Below, piece after piece: positions 5,552 to 5,712 of a stretch of 5,712 nucleotides of DNA. Position numbers and translations under genes: made by a program. Source of the DNA: Candidatus Bathyarchaeota archaeon (GTDB lineage: Archaea; Thermoproteota; Bathyarchaeia; Bathyarchaeales; SOJC01); NCBI GenBank assembly GCA_030608925.1, contig JAUWDF010000056.1, positions 1 to 5,712 on the forward strand. Direction: 5' to 3'. The notes under the pieces were generated by a model. The model was not told the DNA's origin. It made no database searches and saw only the letters and a program-made list of their open reading frames with translations. How positions within the stretch are numbered: the first letter of the stretch is position 1; the number at the start of each line of letters is the position of its first letter.

Positions 5552-5712
5552 ATGCACCATGTGAATTGGGAAACGTTCGTATCCATTGTTAAGCCACTCC
5601 TTTTTCTAGTTCTTGGGTTCATCTTAACTATATTTGTGGTATATGGTTTGTACGCGTATGACGTGCCATTTGTAAAGGAATACGTGGGAATCCTTGTAAT
5701 GGTCGTCCTAAT
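5552..5712 (+). CDS. Unrecognised membrane protein, N-terminal part, cut by the right edge
   Basis: Fifty-three codons are open from the ATG at 5552 to the window end. I do not recognise the family. After a short soluble start (MHHVNWETFVSIVKP), residues 16-36 form a strongly hydrophobic stretch (LLFLVLGFILTIFVVYGL, then YAY). A short polar loop (DVPFVKEY) follows, and a second hydrophobic segment begins at 45 (VGILVMVVL) and continues out of the window, so at least two membrane helices are likely. An in-frame stop at 5534-5536 limits upstream extension. A GTG at 5561 is an alternative start. There is no clear Shine-Dalgarno sequence. A weak ATTTTAGT (5520-5527) lies about 28 nt before the ATG, which would fit leaderless translation. 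Confidence 0.6.
   Translation, partial: MHHVNWETFVSIVKPLLFLVLGFILTIFVVYGLYAYDVPFVKEYVGILVMVVL

Noticed and set aside
5417..5600. A possible intron closing the tRNA-Lys within the window, using GGCTTA (5418-5423) with TAAGCC (5590-5595), or CTTGG (5431-5435) as the 3' anticodon strand
   Set aside because: The 6-nt pairing is likely chance and is not followed by a GCTGG strand, T arm or acceptor strand. CTTGG pairs only partly with CCAGC and no T arm follows.
5398..5622. Minus-strand open frame of 74 codons
   Set aside because: It has a Cys/Trp/Arg-rich composition without motifs and overlaps both the tRNA-like half and the start of the membrane protein on the other strand.
1..5712. CRISPR array, insertion sequence or integrase
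   Set aside because: There are no regularly spaced direct repeats, no transposase or recombinase-like gene, and no terminal inverted repeats; the topoisomerase IB is a housekeeping type and not a tyrosine integrase.

Overview
The window looks like a piece of an archaeal chromosome, most likely from the Bathyarchaeia/Thaumarchaeota side of the Thermoproteota. Three things point there. It encodes a eukaryotic-type (type IB) DNA topoisomerase, which among archaea is known mainly from those lineages. It encodes TrmY, the archaeal tRNA pseudouridine-54 N1-methyltransferase. Its promoters look archaeal, with A/T-rich TATA boxes about 25-30 nt before RNA starts, and no bacterial -35/-10 pairs are evident. 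The lineage call is an inference from gene content; no 16S or marker tree is available here.

Layout. 1-179 (minus) is the N-terminal end of a thiamine-monophosphate kinase (ThiL) that runs off the left edge and appears to start at TTG. 286-359 (plus) is a complete tRNA-Thr(CGU) with a TATA box upstream. 393-944 (minus) is trmY, convergent with the tRNA. 945-1097 is a divergent promoter region. 1098-2099 (plus) is a ParB-family CTPase/DNA-binding protein whose C-terminus looks like half of an ASCH (PUA-superfamily) domain. 2092-3591 (minus) is DNA topoisomerase IB with all five catalytic residues; its stop overlaps the ParB stop tail to tail. 3881-4921 (plus) is a secreted glutaminyl-peptide cyclotransferase of the five-bladed propeller type, preceded by a signal peptide and a degenerate dockerin-like pair of repeats. 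4922-5551 has no convincing protein gene. It contains TATA-like elements and, at 5377-5416, what looks like a cleanly preserved 5' half of a tRNA-Lys(UUU) with its own promoter but no recognisable 3' half in the window. 5552-5712 (plus) is the start of an unrecognised membrane protein cut by the right edge.

Functionally the window mixes housekeeping genes: cofactor synthesis (ThiL), tRNA and tRNA modification (tRNA-Thr, TrmY), DNA topology and possibly segregation (TopIB, ParB-like), and one extracellular enzyme. There is no sign of an operon longer than one gene: each gene faces its neighbour divergently or convergently, or is separated from it by a spacer with its own promoter candidates.

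The items most worth a second look are the orphan tRNA-Lys 5' half (a split-tRNA candidate), the ParB/ASCH-like fusion with no ParA beside it, the A54 T-loop of the tRNA-Thr lying next to the position-54 methyltransferase gene, and the dockerin-like module with one intact and one lost calcium loop.
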